Source: Planctomycetota bacterium
GTDB lineage: Bacteria; Planctomycetota; UBA8742; UBA2392
DNA: 64,000 bases
Direction of reading: 5' to 3'
Assembly (NCBI GenBank): GCA_020425605.1
Contig: JAGQRH010000004.1
Coordinates: forward strand, 1-64,000
Under the pieces are notes generated by a model. It ran no database searches, had not been told where the DNA came from, and saw nothing but the letters and a program-made list of their open reading frames with translations. The position numbers and the translations under genes were made by a program. Of this stretch, positions 41,099-50,537 are shown one piece after another; position 1 is the first letter of the stretch, and every line of letters begins with the position of its first letter.

Positions 41099-42052
41099 CT
41101 ATGCCTTCACTTCGACTTTGTTTCCGATGCGGACGATGTCGTACAGCTCGACTACATCAGCATCCTGCATGCGGATGCAACCGGCGCTGGTCATGCCCGG
41201 AATGCTGTCCGGATACTGGGTGCCGTGGAAGCCGATACCCGTGCGGTGATCGGCATACTCATCAAGCCCGATCCAGCGCAGTTTCATTTCGCCGCGTGGG
41301 TCATTCGGGCCCTGGGCGGACTTCTCCGGATCGACGGTCATGCTGATGATGGTCGTGCTGCCTTCCGGCGTGTTGTTGTTGCGGCCGTGGGCGATGATGT
41401 ACTGCCGTACCAGGTACTCGCCGAAGTAGATGCTTGCCGTGAAGTCACGCTTGTGGACCACGAGATGCGGGTCGCCCTTGGGGACCTTCAGGTTGTCGTT
41501 CGGGTGAAGCATGGCCTTGCCACGAGGGCGGTTGTTGAGGTCATACAGGAGGTTGGTGCTGATGTGATGCTTGCGGGCGATCTTGTCGTAGCTGTCGCCG
41601 GGCTGGACTACGTAGTTGTCGCAGAACTCGTTGTGCACTGCACTGAGGAACAACTCGTCCGTGATGGTGTGAAACAGCTCGATTGACCGGCCACGCTCTT
41701 CGGCCGGCAGCGGGTTTTCCAACAGCTGCGCCAGTCGGGCGTAGCCGTCGCGCAGGGCCTTCTCGCGCCCTTCGCCTTCCGTTGTTGCAAGGTTTGCGCT
41801 GACGTCGTGCAGCAGGCTCTCGACCTGAGCCAGCGATTGTGAATCGCCGCCGCCCGTCTGTTCGCCGATCTGCGGAGCGTCACCATCCATACCGGGGATC
41901 AGGTCGCTGATGGACGACTCGGTTGCGTCGCCCTTGCTACCGCCAAACATGTAGAAGCCACCGGCGCCCAGCGCGATCAGGATCGCTGCTGCGATGATCA
42001 TGATGCTTTTGCCGCCGCTCTTCTTGCCTCGCCTGCTTCTGCGTGATGCCAT
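41099..42052 (-). CDS. LysM-YkuD L,D-transpeptidase, membrane-anchored
   Basis: 317 residues. A basic N-terminus (SRRSRRGKKSGGKS) and one transmembrane helix (IMIIAAAILIALGAGGFYMF) anchor it in the inner membrane, unlike its lipoprotein neighbour. LysM: NYVVQPGDSYDKIARKHHIS. YkuD: IGFHGTQYPDSIPGMTSAGC then IRMQDADVVELYD, with the catalytic Cys in SAGCIRM. An AGAGG ribosome site precedes the ATG. The 97-nt gap to the next gene downstream has no clear hairpin, so a joint message is possible. Confidence 0.9.
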   Translation of the reverse strand: MASRRSRRGKKSGGKSIMIIAAAILIALGAGGFYMFGGSKGDATESSISDLIPGMDGDAPQIGEQTGGGDSQSLAQVESLLHDVSANLATTEGEGREKALRDGYARLAQLLENPLPAEERGRSIELFHTITDELFLSAVHNEFCDNYVVQPGDSYDKIARKHHISTNLLYDLNNRPRGKAMLHPNDNLKVPKGDPHLVVHKRDFTASIYFGEYLVRQYIIAHGRNNNTPEGSTTIISMTVDPEKSAQGPNDPRGEMKLRWIGLDEYADHRTGIGFHGTQYPDSIPGMTSAGCIRMQDADVVELYDIVRIGNKVEVKA

Positions 42053-42148
42053 GGTCAGCCTCTTCTCTGGTGATGCGTGACGGCGCGTCGGTGCCGCGCC
42101 ATGTCAGTGTTCGGCATGGCACGCGCATGGAATTGAGGAAAATCGTGA

Positions 42149-42904
42149 TCAGGCGCCGGCGTCGAGTGACGCGCGCGCGGCGATTCCGGCATAGACTGCC
42201 CGGGCGCCCGCCTTTTTCAGGCATCTGGCGGCGGCACCCATGGTTGCGCCGGTTGTCATGACGTCATCGATCAGCAGAACGACCTTGCCGTCGATATCGG
42301 ACGTTCGCCCATCACGCACTTCGAAAACACCCTCTACATTGGCCTTTCGTTGCGCGGGTGACAGGGTCGCCTGGCGCTCGGTCTTCTCGGAACGCCGGAG
42401 CAGGTCATTCAGCAGCGGCTTTTCCAGCGTTCGTGCCAGCGGGCGGGCGATCAACTCGGCCTGGTTGTAGCCGCGCTGGAAACGGCGGATGATATGCAGC
42501 GGCATGGGCACGACTGCTTCCACTTTCTCGGCTATGCCGCGGTCAAACGCCAGTTGCGCCAGCCAAGCTGCCAGCACGTCGGCCAGCTTGCGTTCTCCGC
42601 CGAACTTCAGGGCGAGGCAGATCTCTTTCAACACGCCCTCATACTTGCCGACGGCGACGACTTCGCGCGTACCGAAGCCGTCACGATACTCACGGCAGCT
42701 GGCGCATTCCCGGATCACGCCGACGCCCGCGCCCTGTGGGGCGCCACAGCGCGTGCAGTAGTCGGCGCCTGCGACCTCGACCTCGCGCAATACCTCCGGT
42801 GCGACCGGTCCGGTTTCGTCACCCATCAACGGCCGGCCACTGACGGCGCAATGCCGAGGCAGCAACAGGTCAAGCAGGCCACCAGCGAGATAGCGAATCA
42901 TCAC
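42149..42904 (-). CDS. comF: ComF-family phosphoribosyltransferase-like protein
   Basis: 251 residues. N-terminal zinc-ribbon Cys pairs (YCTRCGAP and CASCREY) precede the type I phosphoribosyltransferase fold, with ALKFGGERKLADVLAAWLA, VPMPLHIIRRFQRGYNQAEL and the PRPP loop VLLIDDVMTTGATM. ComF proteins assist DNA uptake in competent bacteria or act in recombination, but no other competence gene is here. The start overlaps the NUDIX stop (ATGA), so they are coupled. Confidence 0.9.
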   Translation of the reverse strand: MMIRYLAGGLLDLLLPRHCAVSGRPLMGDETGPVAPEVLREVEVAGADYCTRCGAPQGAGVGVIRECASCREYRDGFGTREVVAVGKYEGVLKEICLALKFGGERKLADVLAAWLAQLAFDRGIAEKVEAVVPMPLHIIRRFQRGYNQAELIARPLARTLEKPLLNDLLRRSEKTERQATLSPAQRKANVEGVFEVRDGRTSDIDGKVVLLIDDVMTTGATMGAAARCLKKAGARAVYAGIAARASLDAGA

Positions 42905-43407
42905 GCGTCGCCAAGATAATTGTTATGTGGCTTGAAGCCGCTCGCAACGTCGTTGGCCAGTCGCCCCGCGAGGGTCTTGGGGAAGAAGTTGCGATCCACC
43001 AGGTCGACAAGCGGCACCCATTCGAAGCCGGTGCAGTAGTTGTCGAGTTGTTTGCCCATGCGGACTTCGCCGCCGCGTTTGCAACGGAAGAATATCTCCA
43101 GTTGGTGTGTGTCTTCGGTGATTCCGCCGTGCAGGACCTTGGCCGTTCGGCCCAGCAATTCACGAACGTAGACGATGTCACCCGGGCTGATATCGATGCC
43201 AAGCTCTTCCCGCACTTCGCGCCGGAGGCCTTCACCCAGGGTCTCCTGCTTCGCAATGCCGCCGCCGGGCGTGACGCACCAGCTGCCCTTGTCGTCGGCG
43301 TAAGTCATCACCAGCAGCCTGTGGTCTTCAATGATCAATGCACGTGCGGCGACGCGGATCGCGCCGGGGATGCTGTCTCTATGCACATCTAGCGGGGCGT
43401 TGCTCAT
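42901..43407 (-). CDS. NUDIX hydrolase
   Basis: 168 residues. The NUDIX box is complete: GGGIAKQETLGEGLRREV followed by REELGI, with the metal-binding Glu pair. The protein hydrolyses a nucleoside diphosphate linked to another group; the substrate cannot be read from sequence. It overlaps comF at its 3' end and the AI-2E-family gene at its 5' end, each by 4 nt, making one operon. Confidence 0.9.
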   Translation of the reverse strand: MSNAPLDVHRDSIPGAIRVAARALIIEDHRLLVMTYADDKGSWCVTPGGGIAKQETLGEGLRREVREELGIDISPGDIVYVRELLGRTAKVLHGGITEDTHQLEIFFRCKRGGEVRMGKQLDNYCTGFEWVPLVDLVDRNFFPKTLAGRLANDVASGFKPHNNYLGDA

Positions 43408-44936
43408 GTCTCGCCGGCGGGTTTGGGCTTCACGGCCGCCAGGGACTTAAAATAGGGCAACAGGAACTCACGTCCAAGGGTTTTGGCAATCGCAGTCAGC
43501 GGCACAGCCAGAAGCGCGCCGAACAGCCCGAACAGCGAGAACATCACGAACACGCCGACCAGCACGGTAACCGGGTGCAGCTCAACCGCGTTGCCAAGCA
43601 GCTTGGGCGTCAGCACAAACTGCTCCAGTGCCTGGATGCCGTGGAAACACAGGCTCATGGCGACAATCGCGACCACGCCGGCATTGGGGTCGATCGCCAT
43701 CACGATCACGGCCGGGATCCAGCTGAACACCATTGCGGCATACGGTATCAGCACACCAATGCCGCCCAGCAAGCCGAGCAACACCGCGTACTTCACGCCA
43801 AAAACCAGGTACACCGTCGTCGTCAGCACCGTGATGATGCAGACAATCACCATGCGGCCACGGAAGAACGCCTTCAGCATTCCGTCGATCTTGCCCAGGA
43901 TACGCTCAATGCGCGGGCGATGGTTGCCCGGCAGGTATTCGCGACCGCGCGCGACAACCTTCTCCCAGCCGACCATGAAGTAGAACGTGTAGATCGGCAC
44001 CAGTGTAATGAAGAGCAGCAAAGTGAAGATCGACAACAGGCCGCTGCTAACCACTCCTACTATGCCTTCCGCAGCCTTGGCCCCTCCCTTGGATAGTGTA
44101 CGACCGTCCTCTTCGGGTACGGTCGCGCCGAAGCGCAGCAACCATTCGTTTACAGAGACGCGGCCATCCTTGTTGCCGTCCATCAGGTCAAACTCGGCTT
44201 CGTCGATCTCGCTGCGGTCCAGTACGAGGTTGCTGTTCACGTCTGCGCGCTGGAAGGCGCCCATCAGGTCCGCCCGCGCCGCCACCATTGACGCGCGCGC
44301 AGTGGCAGCCTCCGGCGACTCGACCTTTGACGAAGTCGGCGCAAACTTCTCGATCGCCAACTCGGTTACTCGCCCGAACGGGTCTTCCTTCGGATCCAGG
44401 TGAAGCTCTGTAGGCGTGTTGTTGTTCCAGTCGGCGATCCATTCATCCTGATGATCCTTGAACTCCTGCAGCATCTCACCCAGTTGGTTCCCCATGCCCT
44501 CCACGTCACGGACGACACTGGCCACGAACCAACTGCCCACGGCCGCGCTGGCCGCCAGGAATGCCACAAAAATCAAAAGCACAGCGCGGGTTCGGCTGAC
44601 ACCGCGCTTTTCCAGCCCCTTCACCAGCGGGTTCAGGATGTAGGCGATCGCCATGGCCACCAGCAGCGGCACAAACACGGCCGAGAGGTAATAGCCCAGA
44701 AACAGGGCCCCCACGACCGCCGCAATCACGATCAGCCATTGCACATTGCGAATGCGAAGAAGCTGGCTGTAGTCCGCCCGCAGCGCGTTCTTCAGCGTTG
44801 CCGGCAGCATGACCGTATCGCGGGACTCATCCCGCGACGCGGGCGGCTTCGGCGCGGCGTTCTGCTTCGAAGGCGAAGCAGCCGGCGGTTTCGCGCCGGG
44901 CTGGTTGCCGCCTTGCTTCTTCTTCTTCTTGGCCAT
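43404..44936 (-). CDS. AI-2E/UPF0118-family membrane protein with embedded EF-hand pair
   Basis: 510 residues from ATG 44936 (MAKKKKKQ), preferred over a longer frame. After a Lys/Pro/Ala-rich cytoplasmic N-terminus come the family's helices (66-103, 116-143, then from ~290), with the C-terminal block ALEQFVLTPKLLGNAVELHP typical of the family. Between the second and third helical blocks, in the usual amphipathic domain, two EF-hand loops are present at residues 232-243 (DVNSNLVLDRSE) and 253-264 (DGNKDGRVSVNE). Both have acids or amides at positions 1, 3, 5 and Glu at 12. Such loops are not part of the standard family. Calcium may gate or stabilise the protein. Operon with NUDIX and comF. 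Confidence 0.85.
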   Translation of the reverse strand: MAKKKKKQGGNQPGAKPPAASPSKQNAAPKPPASRDESRDTVMLPATLKNALRADYSQLLRIRNVQWLIVIAAVVGALFLGYYLSAVFVPLLVAMAIAYILNPLVKGLEKRGVSRTRAVLLIFVAFLAASAAVGSWFVASVVRDVEGMGNQLGEMLQEFKDHQDEWIADWNNNTPTELHLDPKEDPFGRVTELAIEKFAPTSSKVESPEAATARASMVAARADLMGAFQRADVNSNLVLDRSEIDEAEFDLMDGNKDGRVSVNEWLLRFGATVPEEDGRTLSKGGAKAAEGIVGVVSSGLLSIFTLLLFITLVPIYTFYFMVGWEKVVARGREYLPGNHRPRIERILGKIDGMLKAFFRGRMVIVCIITVLTTTVYLVFGVKYAVLLGLLGGIGVLIPYAAMVFSWIPAVIVMAIDPNAGVVAIVAMSLCFHGIQALEQFVLTPKLLGNAVELHPVTVLVGVFVMFSLFGLFGALLAVPLTAIAKTLGREFLLPYFKSLAAVKPKPAGET

Positions 44937-44988
44937 GAGTGTGTCAGATTCTATGGCCCAACCGTGCAAGGGCAACGGTCACCAATGA

Positions 44989-45016
44989 AAAGAGGCGGCC
45001 CGAAGGCCGCCTCTTT
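44989..45016 (-). terminator. Intrinsic terminator after the toroid-protein gene
   Basis: Perfect 12-bp stem (AAAGAGGCGGCC and its complement) closed by a 4-nt loop; the T-run CTTTTC follows on the minus strand. Confidence 0.85.
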
Positions 45017-45030
45017 CGATACGTCTCTGT

Positions 45031-46725
45031 CTAGTGGCCTTCTTCGAGGCGCAGGTAGCGGTAGTACACCTCAAGCGTCAGGCAATTGATCGCTGTGGCG
45101 TACACGCGGCCGCCGGCTGAACTCCAGGCGTCGACTGCGTCCCAGCTGCCGTGCTCATCGAGCGCTTCCTTGCTGGTCAGGCCGGCCTTCTTGTCGCCCT
45201 CGGTGTAGCCGCGCTGGTGGTCCAGCAGGGTTGAGGACATGGCCTTTTCCCAGGTCTTCCAGGTGCCGCCGCCGACCTGATACAGGGCGAGGCTTGCGTA
45301 GTACCAGTAGTAGTAGTCGATCTTGTACTGGTCCCAGCTCGGCAGGTAGTCCTTCTCGGTGCAGGTCTTGGCCTGTGCCTTGATGGTCTTGTCGTTCAGG
45401 TCAGCCTTGCCCATGAACAGCATGCTCATGACGTAGATGCTGTCCATCGACGGGTTGTGCTCGAACTCCTGGCTGCTGCGAAGGCGGGCGTTGTTGCTGC
45501 CCGGGCTGTCGTAGCCGGTCTTCGGATAGCCGTTCACGTCGACGGTGACCATCTTGTACCACTCGGCCGCGTCGTTGTAGCACTTGGTGTAGTCGAACTC
45601 GAGGCCGGCCATCTTGCAACTCTTGAGAGCCAGCACCATCCAGCCCGAAACCGAGCTGTCGTTGATGCCCGGCTGCACGCCGTAGCGCCAGCCAAGGCCC
45701 GGGTTCTGGCACTTGAGGATGAAGTCGACTGCCTTGTCAGCGATCGGCTTCAGCACCTGGTCACCGGACAGGCCGTACGCCTCAGCCATGGCCATCGCGC
45801 AGATGGCGTGGTTGTATACGAAGTGGTCGTCTTCCTTGGCGCCGAAGCAGCCGTCGTTGTCCTGAACCTTGCGCAGGTACAGGATCGCCTGACGGCAGGT
45901 GGCGCGGTAGTCGCCTTCCTTGTGGTCATAGCCCGCGCCGACGAAGGCCAGCAGAGCCATACCGGTAAGCCCGATGTCGCAAGTCGCTTCCCAACCCTTG
46001 TCGCCGGAGGGGCTACCTGGATCGACGAACTCGGTGTTGTAGGTCTTCTTGGCGCTGGTGCGGGTGCTGTCGTCGCTGAAGGTGGTGCTGCTCCAGTAAC
46101 CTTCGCGGTTCTGGTGATCCTTCAGCCACTCGAGCGCGGCGCGGTTACGGTCGTCGTGCGGACGGCCACCACCGCCACGGGCACGGCGATAGGCAAAACC
46201 ACCCTTGCCGCCACGGCCGCCGCCACCACCAACGCCACCACCCAGGCCGACGGCGCTGGTCGTGGAGTTCTTGTTCGGGTGCGGTGACTCGTTGTCGGAC
46301 GGGTCGTCGTTCGGGTTCTCGGCGAGGTCGTTGTTCGGCTTGTCGGAAGGGTCTTCGTTGACCTCATCCTTCGCGTCTTCAACGATGCGCTCGTCTTCGG
46401 TCGGGTCTTCCTGGACCGGCTCATCCTTCGGGTATTCAACCGGCTGCTCGGGCGGCTGCTCGGGTGGTGGCGGCTCAGCAATCTGTTCCTGCTGGGCCTG
46501 AATCACCTCGATCTTTGCGCGTTCCGGCGTCGTCGGGATGATGAACCAGGCGATCACGAGCAGGATGACGTGCACGGCCAGTGCAATCGCCACCCAGGGC
46601 ACTGAAGCCAGCGCCGTAAGATCTTCGCCGGTGGAGCCTGCGGGCATCTGTTCTTCCTGCCCGTAATACTCCTGATCAGCCGGCTCTTCGTAGTATTGCT
46701 GTTGACCCGCCACAGCTGCCTCCAT
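45031..46725 (-). CDS. Prenyltransferase-type toroid protein on a TonB-like Pro-rich stalk
   Basis: 564 residues. A cytoplasmic Gln/Glu/Tyr-rich head is followed by one membrane helix (VPWVAIALAVHVILLVIAWF), a Pro/Glu stalk (EPPPPEQPPEQPVEYPKDEP) that continues as Asp/Asn-rich repeats (about 80 residues), a Gly-rich hinge and a ~370-residue alpha/alpha toroid like squalene-cyclase/terpene-cyclase repeats (NREGYWSS, DNDGCFGAKEDD, NPGLGWRYGVQPG). The layout matches the planctomycete proteins annotated as prenyltransferase/squalene oxidase repeat. Catalytic DxDD-type acids are not seen, so a binding role is more likely. The first segment resembles TonB in composition, but the C-terminal TonB domain is lacking. 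Confidence 0.8.
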   Translation of the reverse strand: MEAAVAGQQQYYEEPADQEYYGQEEQMPAGSTGEDLTALASVPWVAIALAVHVILLVIAWFIIPTTPERAKIEVIQAQQEQIAEPPPPEQPPEQPVEYPKDEPVQEDPTEDERIVEDAKDEVNEDPSDKPNNDLAENPNDDPSDNESPHPNKNSTTSAVGLGGGVGGGGGRGGKGGFAYRRARGGGGRPHDDRNRAALEWLKDHQNREGYWSSTTFSDDSTRTSAKKTYNTEFVDPGSPSGDKGWEATCDIGLTGMALLAFVGAGYDHKEGDYRATCRQAILYLRKVQDNDGCFGAKEDDHFVYNHAICAMAMAEAYGLSGDQVLKPIADKAVDFILKCQNPGLGWRYGVQPGINDSSVSGWMVLALKSCKMAGLEFDYTKCYNDAAEWYKMVTVDVNGYPKTGYDSPGSNNARLRSSQEFEHNPSMDSIYVMSMLFMGKADLNDKTIKAQAKTCTEKDYLPSWDQYKIDYYYWYYASLALYQVGGGTWKTWEKAMSSTLLDHQRGYTEGDKKAGLTSKEALDEHGSWDAVDAWSSAGGRVYATAINCLTLEVYYRYLRLEEGH

Positions 46726-47210
46726 TCACATCTAGGCGTTTTCCCCGGGAAGGGAATGTTTCTTGCGACCCCTAAATAAACGGGGCCTGTGCAGGGTGGT
46801 TCGTTTCCACCCAATAAAAAGCGAAGATTCTTTGTCAGTCCGAAGGGCAGAATGCTACCGCTCGCCCTATCTACACGCAAGTTCAATCATGATTGTGGTT
46901 TAGGCGGTATTCTTGAGGCGGCGAGCCAGCAACCAGACAACTGCGTCCAAGCAAACGACATTGCGTGCTGCTTGTCACTTTGGCGGCAAGTGGAGCGCAT
47001 TCGTCCACCACAGGGCCAACGGCGTGAAAATCGGGCGCCACGCGCGCAAATGATTGATCGTGCGTGCTAACTACGTGCGTTTGGGATTGAGCCTCGCTAA
47101 TCTGTGCGAATTGGGCTCTAGGCACAGGCTTGAATTGGTGGACTCTCGGCCCTGAGGACCGCAGTTCCACTGAAATCTCAGCAACGATTGGGTACGAGAG
47201 GGGACCACCC
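46726..47210. other. 485-nt divergent intergenic region
   Basis: It separates the minus-strand toroid gene from the plus-strand surface-protein operon and must hold promoters for both, but no convincing -35/-10 pair was found. A small hairpin GGGTGG/CCACCC (46794-46812) is present. Open frames in it have no family resemblance or ribosome site and are not called. Confidence 0.6.
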
Positions 47211-50200
47211 ATGAGAATTCTATTTGCAGCTCTTGCTGCAGTGGGAGCGCTTTTTGCGAGTGGCTTGTCAGCACAGTACACCGACGCATCGTATTCTTCG
47301 GATGGCGCCCCTTTTGGGTTCTGGATCACTCAGGTCGAGCTCAAACGGGGCGCAACCACCCTCTTGTCGAACAGTTCTGGGTACACTGCGACCCCCTACA
47401 ATACCTACTACAACTCGGTCTCCTGCTCGCCGCTTACGGCCTCCGCCCAGCACAGCATCTCCGTGACCTTCGGCAATGGCAGCTACTACATGGGGATTGG
47501 CGCATGGATCGATTACAACGACGACGGCGACTTCCTCGATTCGGGCGAGTACCTCGGCGGGAGCAGCCCAAACGTCCTCCAACCCGGACCCTGTTCCATC
47601 AACTTCACTCCGCAAACGACGACGGGCGCCAGCCTCAAGCGTCTGCGCATCCGCGCGGCCTACACCGGCACGTCCACGGGCATGCCACCCAATCACCCGA
47701 CCAACTCGCTCGCCTATGGCGAAGCTGAGGACTATCTTGTCAATTTCGGTTTGACGATCATCACCCCGTCGCCGCTGCCGCACGGTGCCGTCGGCGTGGC
47801 GTATAGTGCAGTGATCCAGGCAGCTGCGGGCACGACGCCCTACATCTGGCAGAATCCTACGACGTACTTAACGGCGGGATCGCTCCCGGCCGGGCTGACG
47901 GCCAGCCCGTCAGGCAATGATCTGCTGATCTCGGGTATGCCCACCGCCCAGGCGGTCTCGAACTTCACGGTTGCGGTGCAGGACAGCACGTCCGGTACAC
48001 CACTCTCAGACAGCAAGGCGTACCAGATAACGATCCTCGCGCCTGGCGCCAGCCTCCCGTTCGCCGAAGACTTCAGCTCGGGAACCGGCTGGACGCTGAA
48101 CGGCCCGTGGCAGATTGCCCCCGCACAAGCGTTCTCGATGAGTTCACCGCCGATGTACGAACCGGGCACAGACCACACCAGTTCCACCACCGATAACCAG
48201 ATCCTCGGCGACACGATCGGCAACGTGTATGCGACCAACGACAGCACCACCTACTACGCTGAGTCTCCCTATTTCGACTGTTCGTCGGCGTCGATTGTAC
48301 GGCTTCGCTTCTGGCGCGTGCTCGGCCTTGCCGTTGGGTCGCAGGCCAGCATCGACCTCAGTATCAATGGCACGACCTGGATGAACGTCTGGACCCATCC
48401 CGGCACCTCGACGATTTATGAATCCGCTTGGACAAGCATCTTCTATGACATCAGCGGCATGGCGGCCGGCTACCCCAACGTAAAAGTGCGCTTCGGCATC
48501 GGCCCAACGGGCGCGGTGGCACACACAGGCTGGTGCATCGACGACCTGATCATCGAGGAGCCGTCCATGGACATGGACGTGCGTGAGGGCAGCGCCTCAG
48601 GTACCCCGATTACCGACAATGAAGCGGTCGGCGGGCTACGCGACTTCGGCTTGATCCCGACGAACACATCGTCGTCGCCGCTGTACATTGTCATCACCAA
48701 CAATGGACCGACGCCGATCACATTCGGGACGATTGCCAAGGTCGGTGCCCAGCCGACGGATTTCTATCTCAACACGTCCGCACTTGCGAATCCCCTGCCT
48801 GTCGGACAAACGACCTCCTTCACGATTATCTTCTATCGCACCACCGTCGGCGTCAGCACCGCCACCATTCAGATTCCGCACAACGCCGCCTACTCCGGAA
48901 CCACACCGTTCGACATCAACTTGACGGCCGAAGCCTATGTGCCGAATCCGATCATCCAGATTTCGACTGGCTCACCTACGGGCCCAACAATTGCCCATCA
49001 ACAGTCACCGGTGAGCACCAATCGAGACTTCGGATCGCAAAACGTGTCGGCCGGCCCTACAGCAGCGCTCACCCTGTACATCAGCAACACGGGCACCGGA
49101 ACTCTCAGTATCGCCACGCCGGACATGGGCGGCACCTGGTGGACGGAGTTCACGGTGAATTCTACCGGTATGCTTTCTTCGCTCACGCCGGGGCAGTCCA
49201 CCAGTTTCACAGTTGCATTTGACCCAAGCTCGGCGGGACAGAAGGATGCGTATGTCCGCGTCGTGCACACGGACGGCTCCCAGCCAAGCCCTTACTTCAT
49301 ACCGGTCACCGGTCTGGGTGTCGTAGTACCGACGCCGTCCATGTCGCTGGCGCTCGGAGCGACGGCCGTGCCCGATGGAAGCAGCCCGAGCCTCGGCAAT
49401 CTCACGGTCGGGTTTACCGCAAACCTGCAGTTCACCATCAGCAATACCGGCACCGCGGACCTGAACCTGACCGGCACCCCGCCGGTCGCGCTCAACGGCC
49501 AAACGGGCTGCACGGCGTCCATCAATACGGGCGTCGGCACAACTCTGGTTACGCAGGGGAGCAACACCACGTTCAGCGTGGACGTCATGCCGACTGCAAC
49601 GGGCACATGCACTTTCCAGCTGTCAATCGACAACGACGACCCGGTCCGGAATCCGTACAACGTCACGTTTTCGGCCAACGGCGTACCTCCGGCGCCCGAC
49701 ATGGCGCTTGAATACAACTCGGCAATCGTCAGTGACGGAGGAGGGGCTTCGGTCGGCAACGTGACCGCCAGTATCGCGACGAACCTGACGTTCTTGATTC
49801 TCAACAATGGCCAGGCTGATCTTAATCTCACCGGCACGCCTGAAGTTGCAATCGTCAGCGCAACTGGCTGCAGCGCGGCCATTAACTCGGCACCCGGAAC
49901 TACCCTGATCACGCCTGGCAACAGCACGAGCTTCAGTATCGACGTCACGCCGTACATTCAGGGGTTCTGGAGTTTCCAGCTTTCCATCGACAACGATGAC
50001 GCGGCGCACAATCCCTACAATGTCACGATGCAGGGGACGTCGACGGTTATTGCCTCCGAGATTCGAATCATCACACAACCAATCAACGCCACGCCTGGGC
50101 AGGTGTTCAGCGTACCGCCGGTGGTGGCGGTGACGGACTCGGCGGGTGCTGTGCAAACAAACGACAATGTCACGCAAGTAACCGTCGCCATCACGTCCGG

Positions 50201-50537
50201 AACGGGAAACCCCGCAGCCGCGCTGGCAGGCACGATGACCAAGACAGCAACCGGCGGCTACATCGCGTTCACCGACCTTGAGATCGACACCGCCGCAAGT
50301 GGCTACTCACTGACCTTCACCAACACAAATGGCAGTTACGGCTCGGTCGTCAGCGATACGTTCAACGTCGCCAAGAGTGGTGCAGGCGGCGGCGGTGGTG
50401 GTGGTGGTGAAGAAAGCAAGTGCAGCACTAGCTCCGGGAACGGCGGCGCCATGCAGCTGCTGGCGTTGCTGACAATGTTCAGTCTGCTGATCCGACTGAG
50501 GCGCAGAACGCATTCGACACATGGAGGTACCTGGTAA
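47211..50537 (+). CDS. Large secreted choice-of-anchor-D surface protein with Cys-type C-terminal tail
   Basis: 1108 residues from ATG 47211 (signal peptide MRILFAALAAVGALFASGLS). Domains in order: a GEVED-like domain (~20-180; GIGAWIDYNDDGDFLDSGEY), a putative-Ig He_PIG-like domain (~185-285; SLPAGLTASPSGNDLLISGM), a jellyroll of MAM/anchor-J type (~285-450), and four to five choice-of-anchor-D (ASH-like) repeats (FGLIPTNTSSSPLYIVITNN, LNLTGTPPVALNGQTGC) ending in an Ig-like module. The tail has a Gly run, then SKCSTSSGNGG, a helix and RRR. The gene overlaps its paralogue by TAATG. It probably sits on the cell surface as an adhesin or structural protein. Confidence 0.8.
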   Translation: MRILFAALAAVGALFASGLSAQYTDASYSSDGAPFGFWITQVELKRGATTLLSNSSGYTATPYNTYYNSVSCSPLTASAQHSISVTFGNGSYYMGIGAWIDYNDDGDFLDSGEYLGGSSPNVLQPGPCSINFTPQTTTGASLKRLRIRAAYTGTSTGMPPNHPTNSLAYGEAEDYLVNFGLTIITPSPLPHGAVGVAYSAVIQAAAGTTPYIWQNPTTYLTAGSLPAGLTASPSGNDLLISGMPTAQAVSNFTVAVQDSTSGTPLSDSKAYQITILAPGASLPFAEDFSSGTGWTLNGPWQIAPAQAFSMSSPPMYEPGTDHTSSTTDNQILGDTIGNVYATNDSTTYYAESPYFDCSSASIVRLRFWRVLGLAVGSQASIDLSINGTTWMNVWTHPGTSTIYESAWTSIFYDISGMAAGYPNVKVRFGIGPTGAVAHTGWCIDDLIIEEPSMDMDVREGSASGTPITDNEAVGGLRDFGLIPTNTSSSPLYIVITNNGPTPITFGTIAKVGAQPTDFYLNTSALANPLPVGQTTSFTIIFYRTTVGVSTATIQIPHNAAYSGTTPFDINLTAEAYVPNPIIQISTGSPTGPTIAHQQSPVSTNRDFGSQNVSAGPTAALTLYISNTGTGTLSIATPDMGGTWWTEFTVNSTGMLSSLTPGQSTSFTVAFDPSSAGQKDAYVRVVHTDGSQPSPYFIPVTGLGVVVPTPSMSLALGATAVPDGSSPSLGNLTVGFTANLQFTISNTGTADLNLTGTPPVALNGQTGCTASINTGVGTTLVTQGSNTTFSVDVMPTATGTCTFQLSIDNDDPVRNPYNVTFSANGVPPAPDMALEYNSAIVSDGGGASVGNVTASIATNLTFLILNNGQADLNLTGTPEVAIVSATGCSAAINSAPGTTLITPGNSTSFSIDVTPYIQGFWSFQLSIDNDDAAHNPYNVTMQGTSTVIASEIRIITQPINATPGQVFSVPPVVAVTDSAGAVQTNDNVTQVTVAITSGTGNPAAALAGTMTKTATGGYIAFTDLEIDTAASGYSLTFTNTNGSYGSVVSDTFNVAKSGAGGGGGGGGEESKCSTSSGNGGAMQLLALLTMFSLLIRLRRRTHSTHGGTW

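Noticed and set aside
46883-47329. Open frame of 148 codons in and beyond the spacer before the surface-protein operon
   Set aside because: It runs across the signal peptide of the real gene on the other strand, has no ribosome site and no family resemblance.
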